Shown piece after piece: positions 20,801 to 35,800 of a DNA stretch of 64,000 nt (the first letter of the stretch is position 1; each line of letters starts with the position of its first letter). This DNA is from Rachycentron canadum (Eukaryota; Chordata; Actinopteri; Carangiformes; Rachycentridae), in contig CM076669.1 in the NCBI GenBank assembly GCA_038496675.1, positions 13,782,036 through 13,846,035 of the forward strand, written 5' to 3'. The notes under the pieces were generated by a model that had not been told where the DNA came from, made no database searches, and saw nothing but the letters and a program-made list of their open reading frames with translations. The translations under genes were made by a program, and so were the position numbers.

Positions 20801-23800
20801 ATACCTGGGAAACACGAAAGAGCTGGAATATAATAAATGCCAGAAAACGTCCATGTCAGAGAAAAACTCCTCTTCAAAGCATTATTTTAAATGTCTTGAA
20901 GGCAGTGCTGTGTACTGATATTGTGCACCAGTCGGCAAAGTGCTGTACAATTAAATGCAACAAAAACCAAAAAGACAGTAACAGCTAAAGTGTGATGTGA
21001 ACTCGCCCATAGTCAGAGACAGTTAATTAAAACACAGAAGATAAAAGGGAAAAATAAACCTTAGGACCACAAAAAGCTAGAGGAAGCGTGTGAGTTTTAA
21101 GTTTGGCCCTAAAAATGTAAACGGAGGGGGACTCTTCATTAGAAGAGGTAATCCTGTCCAAAGCTTTGGGGCAGCTACCGCAAAAGCCTGATCCCTCTTT
21201 CCCCTTAGCCTCACCCAAAAGCCAGCCAGGAGCAGCTGGTCTGAGGATCTGAGAGAGGTGGGGATGGAGTCTGGGGCAGAGGAGCTCAGAGATGTACTCA
21301 GGTGCCAGAACGCATAAAAACAAATAGAAAGAACCTTGAACTCGATCTGGTACTTGACTGGGAGCCAGTGCAGGAAAGCAAGTACAGGTGAGATGCTGAC
21401 TCTGTTCCTGGCAGCAGTTAACAGTCTGGCTGCAGCAGCTGTCGCCCAGACAGGGTGGACTGATGCCCTAATAGAGGGCATTGCAGAAAGCCAGCCGGGA
21501 GGAAGTTGAGGCCTTTGGATCCTGGAAAGAGAGGATTTTATCCTGAAGTTATTTCCAGAAGGAGGAGGGTAGAGATGTGCCTGTTGGAAGAAAAAAAAAC
21601 CCTTTCTGGCTGCAAATCAAGAGACAACTGTAGAAGTGATTTATGAGTGTGGGCTCAGTCACAGACGATTCCTGAAATAAACAGCTGGAAACGGGTGAGA
21701 TTATATGACACCACTGGATGATTGTGTTTTGTCTTCATAGGAAAAATGTCATCCTAATGAAAGACATGGTTTATGTTTGTCTTAGACTTTGTGGGTCTGG
21801 AGCACTGAAGCAAAAGTGGAAATCCAGGGACTCTGACATGTAGACATTTCTATTTTAAATGTATATACTGTTTATGTTTACATGAGCCGACATTGGTTTG
21901 GATGTGATTTGTAAGTCAAACACTTCCATTTCTGTCCTCAGAGTGGCGCTGTGGGTCAGTGAACGCTTCACAGGGAGACACTTGTCAGTGCTCATGTGCT
22001 GCTGTTTCTGTGCAGACGTGAAGGGCTGTGACCAGCAGATGGGGATGTCTGACAGCCTCCACAGTGTTGGGGTTCACAGATGTTCAGTCACCAGCAGCAG
22101 ATCTTCCCACAAACACACACTGAAAGCCTCTGCTCCACAATGATAAAAGTGGATGTGAATCTTCATGAGGAACACATCCTCAGGCTTAACCTTGAAGTGG
22201 AGTCACACTCTTTGTTCATTTTAATGTAAATCTTCACACGAAGAACCAAAACAACACAATAGGGTCTAAAATCCTTCCTAAGATCAGATCCTCCTCAGAC
22301 CAGGACCTGGACTGTGACCAGGACATCATCCTCAAGGTTTTCTGCAGCTGAACATCAAATCTCTGTCATTTAGGAAAGAGGCAGTTGCAGCTTAAAAAGT
22401 AATAATTAGCACTGACACCGACAACATCATCCCATTCAAGGTTTCATTGCTATTCTAAACCCTTGATCATAGGTTTTCAAACTGTGAGACGAGCCTCCAC
22501 GGGGGAGCTGAAGGTAGAGACGTGAAGCAAAAGAAAGAGACCGTTGGCGATGAAATGGACAGGTGTGCAACAGGAAGAGGAAGTTAGTTGTCGTTTGGCT
22601 CGATCATTAACTCGGTCAAATCTGAGCACACAGACCTGCACATATTTTTAGATTCGGCATGACTCTCTAAGGAATTGAACTACTGCTGACATCCTTTACA
22701 AATACATGTCCATAAACCTGCCTACAAATCAAAGATGATCTGCATAACTTGTCTTTATCTCCATGGGGACATTTCCAACGTCTGAACACATACAGAAACA
22801 CAGCTGTCTCTATCTGTCTGTGGGGGCCTGAGAAGTGTGAGTCCTTTGAAACTCTTCTGTTGGAAAAAATAACTTAAGACTTAATGTCAATTATATTCCT
22901 CATATACTGTGTGTCTTCTAAAGCCTGGCTCAGTGAGAGAGGGATGACTTCTAGGTTATCATAGGTTTTTTTTTTTTTGTTTTTTTTTTTAAACAAAATG
23001 CGAGAAAGACTTGAATGTCTAAGTGAAAGAGGCCCCTCAGTCAGATTACTCTAGCTCCAGCCTTTCTGTCATATTAGCTTTGAGCAGCTGCTGCTGCTCT
23101 TAGAGATAAACGGCAAACTCTCATAAAGGAGGAGATCATGTCTAAATCTTCCTCTGCCTCTGCTGTCTAAACCTTCCTCTGCTGTTTAGAGCGTAAGGCC
23201 ACTTCGAAGAGTGCAGGTAGCTCAGCGGTTAATGCTCCGCCCCCTGAGGCAAGGTCAACTCGTAAAAAAAATAAAAGTCCAAATATTTGACTGCTGCTTT
23301 GGCAGTGTGTTTGTGTCGTGGCGTTGGCTTTATGGACGATGTGAAACCTGTTTTTGGGCGACTGAGTCCTCTGTCCCTGTTCTGTTGTTGATCCAGGGAT
23401 TTTGTAGGTAATGTAGGTGAAGGATATGCTGTTTTATCTCATGGCCCTGCAGTGACTCCAGATGTAATCTTGCTTTTTTAAGCCTTCATGTGGCCTGTGA
23501 CTCCTGCAGGGAGTGGCTTTTCAAACAAATGCATTGTGTTTTTCGTGCATTTCCATAAATCAGCATTGATTTTTATCACATCTGCAGTTGCCAGTTTAAC
23601 TTGGGCCACAGCCGACAAGAAACCAGCTTTATCTGGAGGAAGAACTGATTCAGCTTCATGCTGTAACCGTCCACAGATACCTATTCATGTCACACAGCTT
23701 TAGTCAGAGTGTTAAAAATGCTCAGTCTTTTCTCCGAGACACATGAACGCTTCAGGGGAAACACAAAAGGAAAACTCTCCAGCGTGTTTATAGTTGTTCT

Positions 23801-26800
23801 GATGGTCACACTTGAAGGTGGAGGACGCCACATGTTCTGACTGTTTCTGCTGGAAATGATTCATCTTGTTGCAGTTGAATTGTTGATATGAAGCACCCTG
23901 GTTTATCACCAGTGTCCCGTGTCCCTCCATCTTCCTGGGCCCTATTTGAACACGGCTCTGATAAATCCTGGTCCACTGTTTGTATAATATGGCGCCAGGT
24001 TTCATGCAGATCTTTTTAGCTGCATTCAAGCATTAATTTGTGACAGATGGTTGAAGCACTCTCTCTCTCTTGTTCGCTCTCGCTCTCTCTCACTCTCTCT
24101 CATTCGCTCTTGCTCTCTCTCTCTCTCTCACTCTCTCTCTCTCTCTCTCTCTGAGCTTCAGTCAGCTTGTTAGTCTTAAAGTGTGAACTTAAAATTCATC
24201 CAAATATATCAGTTGTTTTTTTGGGCAACTATTATAACACAAGACCAACAAAATGTGGATTCACACCAAAAGACTTTTACACAAAAAATGATGAAGTGAC
24301 TAAGGAGTAAATGATAAAAACAGAATATATATGTATATATATATATATATATATATTATAGTAGCACTAATTGAAAAGGTGTTGGCCAAAGCCTGGGCCT
24401 ATTACAACCACAATTATCAGTTGTTCACGGGGGATGTATATTGATCTATAATCGATTTACAAGGAAAAAAATCAATTGTATTGATACTAGAATTTCCACA
24501 TTGTATTTAAACACAACAAACTTTATATAGATGTATTTTTAGCTATTTTAATAGTAAAGAAATATTAAACATTACTCTGATTCACTCTCCCTGTGTGATG
24601 TCGTCAACATGCACCAGCAGCATCAAAGAGACAAAATGAAGTGAAGCGAGAGATTTTCTAGCTGCATTGGAGGTCTAGCATGTGGAAACAGTTTGGTTTT
24701 AGCAAAAAGGAGATGTAAGGGAATCAGGAATAAATTAATTGATTTATTTATTAGAAATTATTATTTCTATTAATAATTATTAATGAATGTATCCCTGATT
24801 CAACCAGTGTGAATGAAAGAAATACTGGATACGGGACAGTGCAGGTAAAAATTCAATTAATTAAATTAATAAGTTAATGATAATCATTACATCCCTATTT
24901 GGCTCATATTGCATATGTTTGCCTACTTCATCAACACGTCTGGAACTTCTGTCACTAGGGGTCTCTCACTCAAAACAATATCAAAAGACAGCATTAGGTG
25001 ACGTCCTGAAATGACGTAGGATTGTGGGAGTTGTCTTCATCACTGGATTCCTTCAGTGTCAGTCGTTTAGGAGGTTCCTCTAACACCAGACCAACTAAAA
25101 CCAGTGGAAACACAGAATAAAGCAGTTTCACATTAAAACCAGTGATTCACCGACACTCCTCCATGGACGTCTCAGAGCGGCTCAGAGCCGAGCTGTCGAA
25201 CAACTGTTTGGCTTCTTTCATCCAATGACTAAAATCCATCTGAGTGAAGTACTTAGTTGAAAACAACCAAGTTGTAAAAAAAAGTCTCTCCTGAAAACGT
25301 GACTTAGAGAGATACAGAAAAATAGATTTTTCTGCACAACTCAGCAACACATATAACGTAGCTCTAGTTGTTTTCAGTTTAGTTTCATTTTAGAGGACAT
25401 TTTCAAACTTTAAAAGCTGCTATTATACAGTTCAGTCAGAGTGAGTATAATAATCTTTATTGAGTCCTTCGTGGGCATAAACCTTTCGATGTTTATGTCA
25501 GTTTTGTGAACCTTTTCTTGATCCTTTGCTGCAACACAGGACAGACTCTGTACTCATCACATTGTGCAGTCTCTCTGAATTCGAAGACTGGTGAACATAT
25601 CAAAGTGGAAGAGGTGGGTGTCCGTCCATCCATCGCTCTCTGCCTCGAGCTTGAATTTCCTCCTGGGCATTCCATCAGAGAGGCTGAGGTCTCTGGGGAA
25701 ACGCTGCTCTGTCCTGACAGGCTTGGCCTCCAGCAATGACTGATGCACAATAGCAGTACACAGCACTGAGGCAAAGACTCCGAGAGCATCACCGTCACCA
25801 CCAACAATCCCTCCTTCTCTGCTTCTCTGTCTCTCTGTCTCTCTCTGTCTCGCTCTCCTCTCTCAGGCTGACACCTCAGGCGCTTTGCCAAGAAACTGTC
25901 CGTCTGTTTGCACTCTGTTCTGAATGATATGAACATCCGATTGCTCAATTTAGCCCCACTCTGGTAAAGTTTTCACGTCGCCATGTGCTCTGACATCCTC
26001 TGCTCGCTCTGGACCATATAAGGAGGGTTTTAATTTCATGATGAAAAAGCTGAGAACCAAGATGCTGAACATTGTAAAAAATAGAAAAAGAGGTGGAAAA
26101 TCTTGTTATAGCATTTATTAAACCAGGCTCTTTTTCGTGGAAAGGAACGAAAACTGCTTTAAGTTGTAGCTGTTCCTCCAGTGGCAAGTTTAGATCCGTC
26201 AATCAATCATGACGTCAGGATCAGAACTTAGACTGACTTTATCGAGTTCATTGTGTTGAGAATATCAGACAAACACCCAGCTCAGACACCATGAATGTTG
26301 TAGGTTATAATCAACATAACAGTAAGCAGCAGGTTAATGAGCGGTTTGTGTTTGTGTGTTGAATGAGTTCATTCCTTCACTTGTGTCGAGCAAATAAAGC
26401 CACATTGGAAACATCCATTCAGAGGAAGAGCTGCAGTGGCGGCAGAGGTCAAGCTAAGTTAACTGGCTAATTTGATCATGTGCTTGTTTGATCCGCCAGT
26501 TAAGGTCCAGAAAAATCATGTTTTAAAGAAAAAAGAAAAAAAAAAAGAAAAAAAGTCAATTGTCAGCAAGGAACAGTAGGTGAATCGTGGCCTCTTGTGT
26601 TTATTTGTGATGTTTTGTTGATGAGGTAAATCCATATTGTTTTGGAGACCTAACCATTTGTGCAACTAAGTTACTAAAATACACTTTCATCAACACCATA
26701 AATGAAGCCTCATGGAATAGTGCTACAAATACAAGCAAAGGTTAAAGTAAACATAAGTATAATCATCAGACCCGGAGAACATTTTAGCATCTTTGAGTTT

Positions 26801-29800
26801 GTTGTTTTGGTTTTCTGGTCCACAACTTTACTCCTTTGGCTCAGTCTCAATGACAGCGAGTGGCTGATAAACCCTCTATGCTCAAGAGCCACATAATTCC
26901 CTCAGAATCTGGTGGAGACCAACAATAGAGCTGAAAGGAGAGTGAATATCATTTGTTAAATTGGCACAACACAGGTGGACAAAACTATAATTCTAACACT
27001 ATTCATTGTACAAGGAAACTCACACCACACTTTCCAGGAGAAAAAAAGAGCTGGACCAACACATGAAGAATTTAATCTTCATGTAGAAATATGTGGCCGG
27101 TATAGAAAATCTCCTTGGTAAACACTGCAGTGTTAGCATAACATCAGGTTTAGCAGAGAGGATACAAATAGGAGCAGGAGGGACGGTTGTTTCTACATAC
27201 ATGACTCACACGCTTCCTATTAGCGGCACAAAAAAGAGGGAGCTTATTCTCGTGGTTTAAAAAAAAAATGAATTCAACTACATGATGTTTATATAGTGGG
27301 TGTGTGCACGACTGGGAGAAGCCCAGACCTCTTTGTGGAGCTGAATGTTTATGTTTGAACACATGTAACGCGCTTGTTCAAACCAGAGAGCCCGGCGGCC
27401 TGTAAATTAAATTGATCACTCAGAGTGATGACATGTTTTGCAATACCTTGAAAAGCATACCAGTCATTTTTAGGCGGTGAGCCTGTGGACCCTGCTTCAC
27501 ACTTGGTGACGGTGGTGGTCCAGGGTGACAGGGGGCATTGCCTGCCTAGTATGTAGGTCAGCCATGCTAAAGATTCATGGCTTCCAAAATTACAGAGAAT
27601 GAGACAGTAAGGGACCCAAACCTTTAAAGTCCAACAGCTGGGAGATGTTAACTTCCAGATCCTCCTCGGTGGCTGGAATGAATGTTAATGAACGGACTGA
27701 ATAGGACAGATGTAGAGGGATGAAAAACAAATAGGCAGACGAGAAAGACAAGTGGAGGAGGAAAGAGGCTCCGCTTGTTGAGAGGCTCTGAGAAAATCAC
27801 TGCAAAAGGAAAAATGTGTTTTGGTGTGGGCAGGTCAAGAGGCACTCTAAATCCCAAACAGCCTGTCCCAGTAACTGAAGGCCCCCAGCATGTACCCTAG
27901 ATCCTCGACTACACACAGCTCCTGCCTGAAGCCCTAGGCAGATTGTTAACTGTCCCAGCCTGTGAGGGGTGAGAGTTCAACACTGAGACCTATACAGCAC
28001 TAGGACACAACATGGCTATAAACATAAAGCAGTAAAATGGCTTGAAAATGTGTCTTAAACAATCTGAATCCTCAAGCTAACAGACATCTCCATCTTTAAG
28101 TATTATGCCATAGTCAAATCAGCACATTTGTCAAATAAGAGCCTAAAAGAGCTCTTCTTTCTCCAAAGTAAGACCTTGTTTCCTGCTGCATGTTTATACT
28201 CAAGGTCGACTGTCATTGAAAACTGTGAAGGCTTCAGCTCAGCACTTTCAGAACATCACTGAGTTTCTCTGTCATAAAGCTGTAGCTCCCAGTCCCCAGG
28301 CTGCAAAGAAACTGCATAATCTGCATAAGAAGTGAAAAAAAATTATTACACCTTTACATGTAAATGGTGAAGCAATTAGTGTTTAATCCATGTGTTTGTA
28401 TTACTATTGCACCTATCTGACAAATGTAAGAATTATTATAATTTCTTATAGTTTTATACCATAAATTATTATAGATATCAAAGTCCAAATCCCACCCAAT
28501 GATGTTATGTTATCGCTGGCCAAACCTCATCATTGTGTTTTCTACCTCTGTCTGATTGTGAACTAAAAGTTTACATCCATGGCAAAGACTGGAGTATCAA
28601 CATAGAGAGCTGGTTAGGAACTGGAAGAATTGAAAGGAAAGAGAGTAAAGAGACAGAAGGTGAATCGACCAGTGATCTCTCCTCTGTCAAACAAAAAAGA
28701 AAAATTAACCTTCACCTGTTTTCAGTTCAGTCCTGAAGGTTTGATAATTATCATTAAAGTAAAAGGTGCTCTGAAAACACATTATTTAGCCTCTGTATTA
28801 TTACGGGGTTGGATGTCAGTTGCCATTGTTTTTAGATCCAACATACTACAGTGGAATAAAAGGTCTGTCTTGTTTTAAAGGCTCCTTATATAAATTCTGG
28901 CTTTATTCTTCCCTCCCAGGATCCTGTGCTCCTCTCTGCACTGGTCTGTTGTGTATGGGGTGGTCTTGTCAATAAACTGAACGTGATGCTAAATATGAGG
29001 AGGATGCTAAACATGAAACACTCAGACTCGGTCCTCGCCACATACCGCCACAGATGGGACTGTAGTCCAGTATTTAGACACGCTAGCAGCATGGCTAAAG
29101 GAACCATACTGTCAGTTGGTCTGTCCACCGCTTCTGTCCAGGCTTTGTTGGATGCATTGCCATGAATCCATTATACTTGGTAACTATTGTAATAGCTTGC
29201 TCAGGTTAACATTTAGCATGATGAGAACAGCCTCACAGAGCTGCATCAGTGGAGAATACATATGAATAAAGATAATTAAACTACAGGATGTGGAATGAGA
29301 TTGGTTTTGACTCAGTCCATGGTGGGTTTAATTGGAACAATGTCAGCTTCCCACTGTGGTTTTTCTGTATATGTACTTCATCTTTAAACACCACAATGAA
29401 TCCACATGTCTTCTGGTCTGTCTAAATACCGCAGGTCTGATGGTTAGAGAGATAACTCTTCCAATAACTCTGAGCAGGTTCCACCATTTTGATCGTTACA
29501 AAGCTCCTACACATTAGAGCACTGTGAGAGAAGAAGTGTTACTGGAATAGATAAAGGTGTGTTTCCCATATACAAGTAACATTTATCCACCAAGGTACAT
29601 TCATGTGACTTATTACTGCAAATAATAATTATAACCCTCCTGTTGCATTCTACTGTATATTGTTGAGGAGTTTGTGTGGAAACAGCCTTGTAATGTGTCT
29701 GTCACAAAGTAAAAATCATTAAGACAGGTGCAGTTTCACCTTGTGCACAAGCTGCTGACACAAACACCAGAATGTAAAAGGAGAAAATCAAAAGTATTTG

Positions 29801-32800
29801 TTAGTCCTCCTTATTAAAAGTATTTTATTCTTTGCCAAGGGATTCTGTTGACTTGAAGCCCAGCGAGGTCAGATTCTGTAATCACGGAAAATATGAGTCA
29901 TTATTTTGCCCGTTCACAAGGTATTTTGGAAGGTCTGTTGAAATTTCAGCTCTCCTTCAATCAAATAAACAAAGGGGTATTTTAAGGTTGTTTTGACTGT
30001 TGTTTGCAGTGTTGAGTGTTTGCAGCACGTACACTGTACTGTTGGTGCTGTGGATATTGATTATCTGATAAATAAAAGACTTAATGTTTATGAAAATTAT
30101 ATTTTTTGGCAGTTCCTTCACAGTTTGTCTATTTTCCCAATGCAGGGCGAAGTATTTCCGAGGGAAGAAGCTGAATGGCGAGTACGAGATCCGGGTGGAG
30201 CAGGTACAGTAGATTTAACATGATTTTAGTCTCATCAAATATTTAAAGTTATCATTTAAGAGCCACAATATTGTCTGTCTGTTTAAATATATCCTTTAAT
30301 TTTTATTTAAGCAACAAGGTGTAGCAGTATGGAGCCATAATAGCTGTTTCCTCCACTCAGTGCAGTATTTTCTTTATTGGAACACCTCAGAGTGCATTAT
30401 CACTCTTATACCCTTCAACTTCTACATTTTTTGCAATATTATTAGGAATGAGTCACCTCCTCTTCTCTTAATCTCTTACAAACAGGACAAGACTATATCA
30501 CTCTGACCTTTCATATCCAGTAAGCTCCTTGATATATGGTCATCCATTCAAACATTTCTTTATAGGAATAGTCTGACATTAGCGGAAATGTGCTTTTTGA
30601 CTTTTATTGTGAATATGAAAAGACTAATGCTAATCTTTTGTGTGTTAGTATAGAGATGGTAGACAAGAGGCAATTATCTTAGCTTAGCTTAGTATAAATA
30701 CTGGAAGTATTGGGAAACAGCTAGCTGCCCAAATTAAGTTAAATAATCTTCCTGCTAGCAACTCAAAATCGCACTAATTAACATGCTGTACAAAAACTTC
30801 ATTGTTAAAATAATGTATTTTTATGTGGAGTTATGTGCAATAAATATTTCTTTCAGAACTAGCTAGGTGTTTTCCGACCAATCTTAATGCTAAAGTAGCC
30901 TAAGCTAATCGCCACCTGGATCTAGCTGGTATCTATCTTCTCATCTAATCCTCAGTCGGGAGCACAGAACAATATTTCCCCAAATGTTGAATTATTCTAT
31001 TAAGCAGCCTGATGCTAATTTGACATAATTGTGCTAATATTATATACAGCATGCACAGTAATATGTTTATAAGTCTAGACATACCGTGTTTACAGTGTGT
31101 AGATAACATCTAATTTACCTCCGATAACTGTAGGGTCATACATCTGTAACCCATTGTTGAGAGTGGAGCTGTCTTTGAAATGGAGTGTTTGGTTTTTATG
31201 GGAGAAGGAAAAAGGGACCACAAAAAGCTGGACCAGTGATTTTATAGCCTCGTTGCTCAACTTTCTACTGTTGTCGTCACATCCTCTTTCTGTGAGGAGT
31301 TGGGGCTGGAGTAAATCAATTTTTTATTTTTTTATTTTTTTTTTATCTTGTGGTGTTGCAGCTAAAAACTGACTGAATTAAAGAGGCCCCTTGAGTTGTG
31401 TGTGTGTGTGTGGGGTCCATACAAGTCCTCCAAAGCTCAGCTATAGGTCCCACTGACCTACTTAGATCCTGCACTCTTTGCCATAAGCCCTACACTCTGA
31501 CTATAACAAGTCAGTTGCTAATTGCCTTCAGCAGCCAGACTCTTCATAGGCTGTTTGTGCACCTCACTGAGAGCTTTAAGACGATGGAAACCCAATCTCT
31601 GTGTGAAAAGTTAGCGACATGCTGAGATGAACCCTTTTAGGGGGTGACAATAAAAGTGGAGGGCTATTGGACTTTCTCCTCCTCCCTTTAATCTCCACCC
31701 AGCAAACAATTTGATGTTGAATAGTCTTTTTACAATGGCCTGCACCAATACTGAAACACAGCACCAACAGTTATAGTTGTTCTTAGATACAACATTTTAA
31801 ATAGTTATTACATTGTGAAACAATAAATTTAGTTCAAAACAGCTTCCAAAGCTGTTTTTATATGATTTTTTAAAGCATACTCTGATATCATATTGTTTTC
31901 TTCATCTTGTTTGGAAGGACATTGAACTTGGCCAACATACACTGGCTGTCATCTATCATCTTCATGCTGTATAAGCTCTCTGAAGCAGTGCCCATGAGCC
32001 CCAAACCGACACAACTCTTCTCTGCAGTACTTGCTGCCATATAAGGTACCATCTGTAGACTGAAGCACACTCACCACAGCATGTGATGCTGCAGAGAGGA
32101 GGCCTGATGCCAATCTGTAGGAAAGAGAAAGAGGGCAGCTTTGATTCTCAGATGTGTCCTCTCATTAAGGCTGCCCTGCTGTCTCTACCTTCCCTGGCCA
32201 CTGCTCCATAGTAAATGTGTGTGCCCATTGTTGTAGATCATTCCCTCGCATTTACATGACCCACTTTGAAGTTACATTTGGCAGACGCCTGAGGTCCTGT
32301 GTTCACCGGGTAACTCTTTTTACCATTAAATACCACTAAACAGATGCTCGTGGGAGCACCGGTGGTGGTTCTTTGTGCTCCTATGTGACTAATAAAAACA
32401 GGCTTGAAGCCATTGCCTTTTTGTGAAATATGGTCAGTAGTAGTTCTTGATGTCCTGAGTGCCAACACATACCCAGCAACCCTCAGTTTTTGAGGAACAG
32501 AGTTAACGTGCAGTTGCATGATTAGTTCAGTTCTCATACATCACAAACCTGTGACTCACTTAAATCATGAGATCCAGAAAAATGCTAACACTGAGACAAA
32601 AATGTCAACTTCCTTTTCAACGTCTAAATATTTTCTTTCTTTGCAGTATGTCATAATGATTATAGTTTAACATCAGAATTCTTAAAGAAGCCATTTGTAA
32701 ACTTTGCTATTGCTACATTAGCCAACATTAGCATTAACAGCTAACTTACCAGTCGTACCAAGAGCTTCAGCCATCATCACATTTACAAGACAAGAGGTTA

Positions 32801-35800
32801 TAATACATGGTCGACTGGATGCAATAGTGACAGTGGCAGAAAGTGACGGTTTTACCAGGCTGGGTTTGCTGGTTATCTTTAGGAGAAGAGGAAGTGATGT
32901 AAACAGAGTTGCTTTTACACCTCTGGAGACAGACCTTGGTGAGTAAAGGACTGTTTTATACTCAACTCACAATGTTTCTTTTAGACTGGTGAGTAAACGG
33001 CTATTAATGTTAACACTGGCTAAGTAGCAATGGCAAAACTTACAAATCGTGCCTTTTAAAAAGCATAAGAGACAAACACCACTGGTACACTTTAGGAACT
33101 GTAATTGGGAATAAACTTTTCAAGCTAAAATGAATATGATGAAAAAAAAGACAACCTTTAGAGTGAGACTGTTTAATGGGGCTACTCTAGTGGTTCAACA
33201 TCAAACTTCATTGCCAGTATCTCACCAAGATCTGGTGAGATTAATTTTTGTATCACATCTTTTCTTTCTCTGTTAGCATGCTAACCAGCTAGCCCTGACC
33301 CATCTTGTCACTGTCGTCACCAATCTGCCCTGAGGACGTAGCACTGCTTGTCTTGTCAACACAACAGTGGCCAAAGGCTCTTGTAAAGCGACAATCAGCA
33401 ATCATGCTGAATGCACAAACTCAATCTAACAGTAATTTCTTAGTTGTATTTACCTCCAGATTGCTAACATTAGTTAACTTTGTCCAAATATGACCACAGT
33501 ATCATCCTGTGTGAGCATTTATATGTGTATCCAGACTAGTGGCGTGTTCCAGATCCAGATCTTTGGGCTTTGCCTTCAATGTCTTTTGTATGCCTTTGAA
33601 GTATCGTGGATGTGTGTAGCACAGTGGCAGTGCCAAGCTAAGGGTCTTTTTATCTGACAGCTTGGTGTTGAATGCTGTCGCCCTGCTTGACGGCATCTAG
33701 AAAATTATGACAGTCTACTGTCTCCTGTAAAAAATGACAAAAATGTTCACCAGCTGCAGTCAAAGTCAATCACAGACAGAATGACACCCCACTAAAGACT
33801 GCCAAACAATCTGCCTGGTTACTACCCCCGAGCCATAAACGCTGCAATTTACACAACTGGACAAATTAGCCAGTTAAATATGAAGAGGACTGTTGTTTGT
33901 GAAAGGATAGGGGCGGTTCCTCAGGGTCCCTTGACCAAGTGTGGTTTGGGTCGTGCAGGGCAACATCTGCTCAGCAGGCACATGACCTCAGTGCTGTCCA
34001 CAGTCCTTTCTGCTGCAGTCATGGAAGCCTACAGGCAGTTGGCTGTATGCTATCCATACTCTATTTTGGCTTAAGCCTATGACACAGGGCATATGGGTTG
34101 AACTTGCTCAAGACAGATAATTTGCTTTGGTACTTGCAGATATTTGACTGATCCAGCTGCCCTCATGCTTCTGTTGCTCTATTACATTTAGCATCTGTCT
34201 TAGATTTCAACATTGAATGCCTCAGTGGATTATTTCACTGTTGTACAAGGTGGGAGTGATTAGCAGCAAATACCTCTCTGTGGTGCATATGAATGGTCCA
34301 CTGTACTTAGGACTCTCAATTGCATCAGTATGTGGTTCAATGAAGCTTATCAGGAATTACTAAAATATTCAGATGTAGTCAACAAGAAAGTATTAGCCCC
34401 ACAACCACTGCATGTTCCCCATGTACTGAATCAAATCACCACAGACAGTTTTCAGTTCAAGTGTTGCCCCAGAAACTTTACCTCATATAAATCCAACTTG
34501 TTACTTCACCACTTGCCAGACAATTGTTGACACATGTCTTACAATGTGGAACCTGTGTGACATTTCCCATTCAAAGTATTTTTATTTCAGCCAGGTCTGT
34601 GTTGGTCAAAGTCCTCTGCATTGAAATGAAAGAGGTGGAGAAATAAAAGAAGCACTTTGTGTTGCAGAAAAACATCTATTTTCAGATGAAAGGAAACCAC
34701 ACAATGAGAGACTCCATCTGGGCTAGAACAATTTTTATCAACAGCTTTACCAGTTTGCTCTTCCACTTGGGACCAAAAATAAAAAAGAACAACTATCAGT
34801 AGAACAAGGTCAGTGTTAAAAGAAATATAATGGGCATTTTTGGAGAGGAAAAAGATCAGCAAGGTTAAATATGGCTTAGACCGTCATGGGAAAATCATTT
34901 TTCTTAATTTGCAACTTCATTGGCTCCTTATTCTAGCTGCCTCTATAATTAGAAATCCCAATAATAATGAAATACATGGCATTCAAGTGTCTTTTCCCAT
35001 AATCATAATTGCAAAGTATATTTTACTTTCAGTATTTTTATTTATGCACAGTATGTATACAATATATTCAGTACATTTCTATACTGGTATATTTCCATCT
35101 AATCTAATCTCATGGAATAAGGAAATACCAGTTTAGTTCAGTTCAGCTTTCATTACTTAATGTCAAATAACAGTTTAAATGTCATCAGTAAGCATCCACC
35201 ATGTTTCTTCATTTCTTTCTCCAGTCAAGCCGAGCCAGCAGACTTCCTGTTGGCTCCCTGCACACGAGTGGGAACAAATAATTTAATCATATGGTTTTTA
35301 TCGTTTCAGGGGTTCATCATTTATCTTAATCATTAAATGATTGAGTATGAAAGAAATTCTTTTTGTGTGAGTTTGCATCAACATAGATGTTGGTCACTGT
35401 CTCTTCACAGCTCTAATAAAACGTTTCAGCAACACATCCATCCATCCATCCATCCATCCATCAATCCATCCATCAATCCATCCATCAATCAGGGTCGTTG
35501 GGGGGGCTTGAGCAGAAACACATACCAGGTTAAAAAGATCACAAACAAACCTGTTCTGTACTTGGAAAATGAACAGGAAATGAACAACTTGGTTGTGTGT
35601 TGTTGTACAGAGGCTGCATCAGAAAACAACTGTCCAATCGGAGCAGAATATGTCACCACAGCCCAATCGTGGAGCTTCAGCTTCACCAGGTGCCTCAGAT
35701 GATTTACAACATCTGTCTGTGTGAATGCAGCATCAACTGCTTTCATCTCCCACACTTCAACTGACCACTCACCTGTCACATGTCTTACTTATCCTGATAC

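Larger units (their letters stand above)
17883..30145. other. syn3: syn3 intron, 12.3 kb
   Basis: Large intron with gtgagt and a tgcag acceptor. It holds a foldback-repeat fragment (18375-18475), a SINE-like repeat (18765-19095), a LINE C-terminus on the minus strand (21020-21500), a tRNA-like fragment (23211-23260), CT- and TA-rich microsatellites (24059-24152, 24325-24358) and a CTGT-rich tract (25820-25862). No nested gene was recognised; other open frames are below 155 codons and unsupported. Confidence 0.8.

Noticed and set aside
23211..23260. Possible tRNA gene
   Set aside because: Only an A-box-like piece is convincing; no complete cloverleaf, so listed only as a SINE-like fragment.
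31888..32070. Minus-strand 60-codon frame that looked protein-like
   Set aside because: No recognisable family, no extending exon with splice sites, and short enough to be chance.
32238..32537. Minus-strand 99-codon frame in a syn3 intron, considered as a nested gene or transposon piece
   Set aside because: No recognisable motif and no neighbouring coding continuation.
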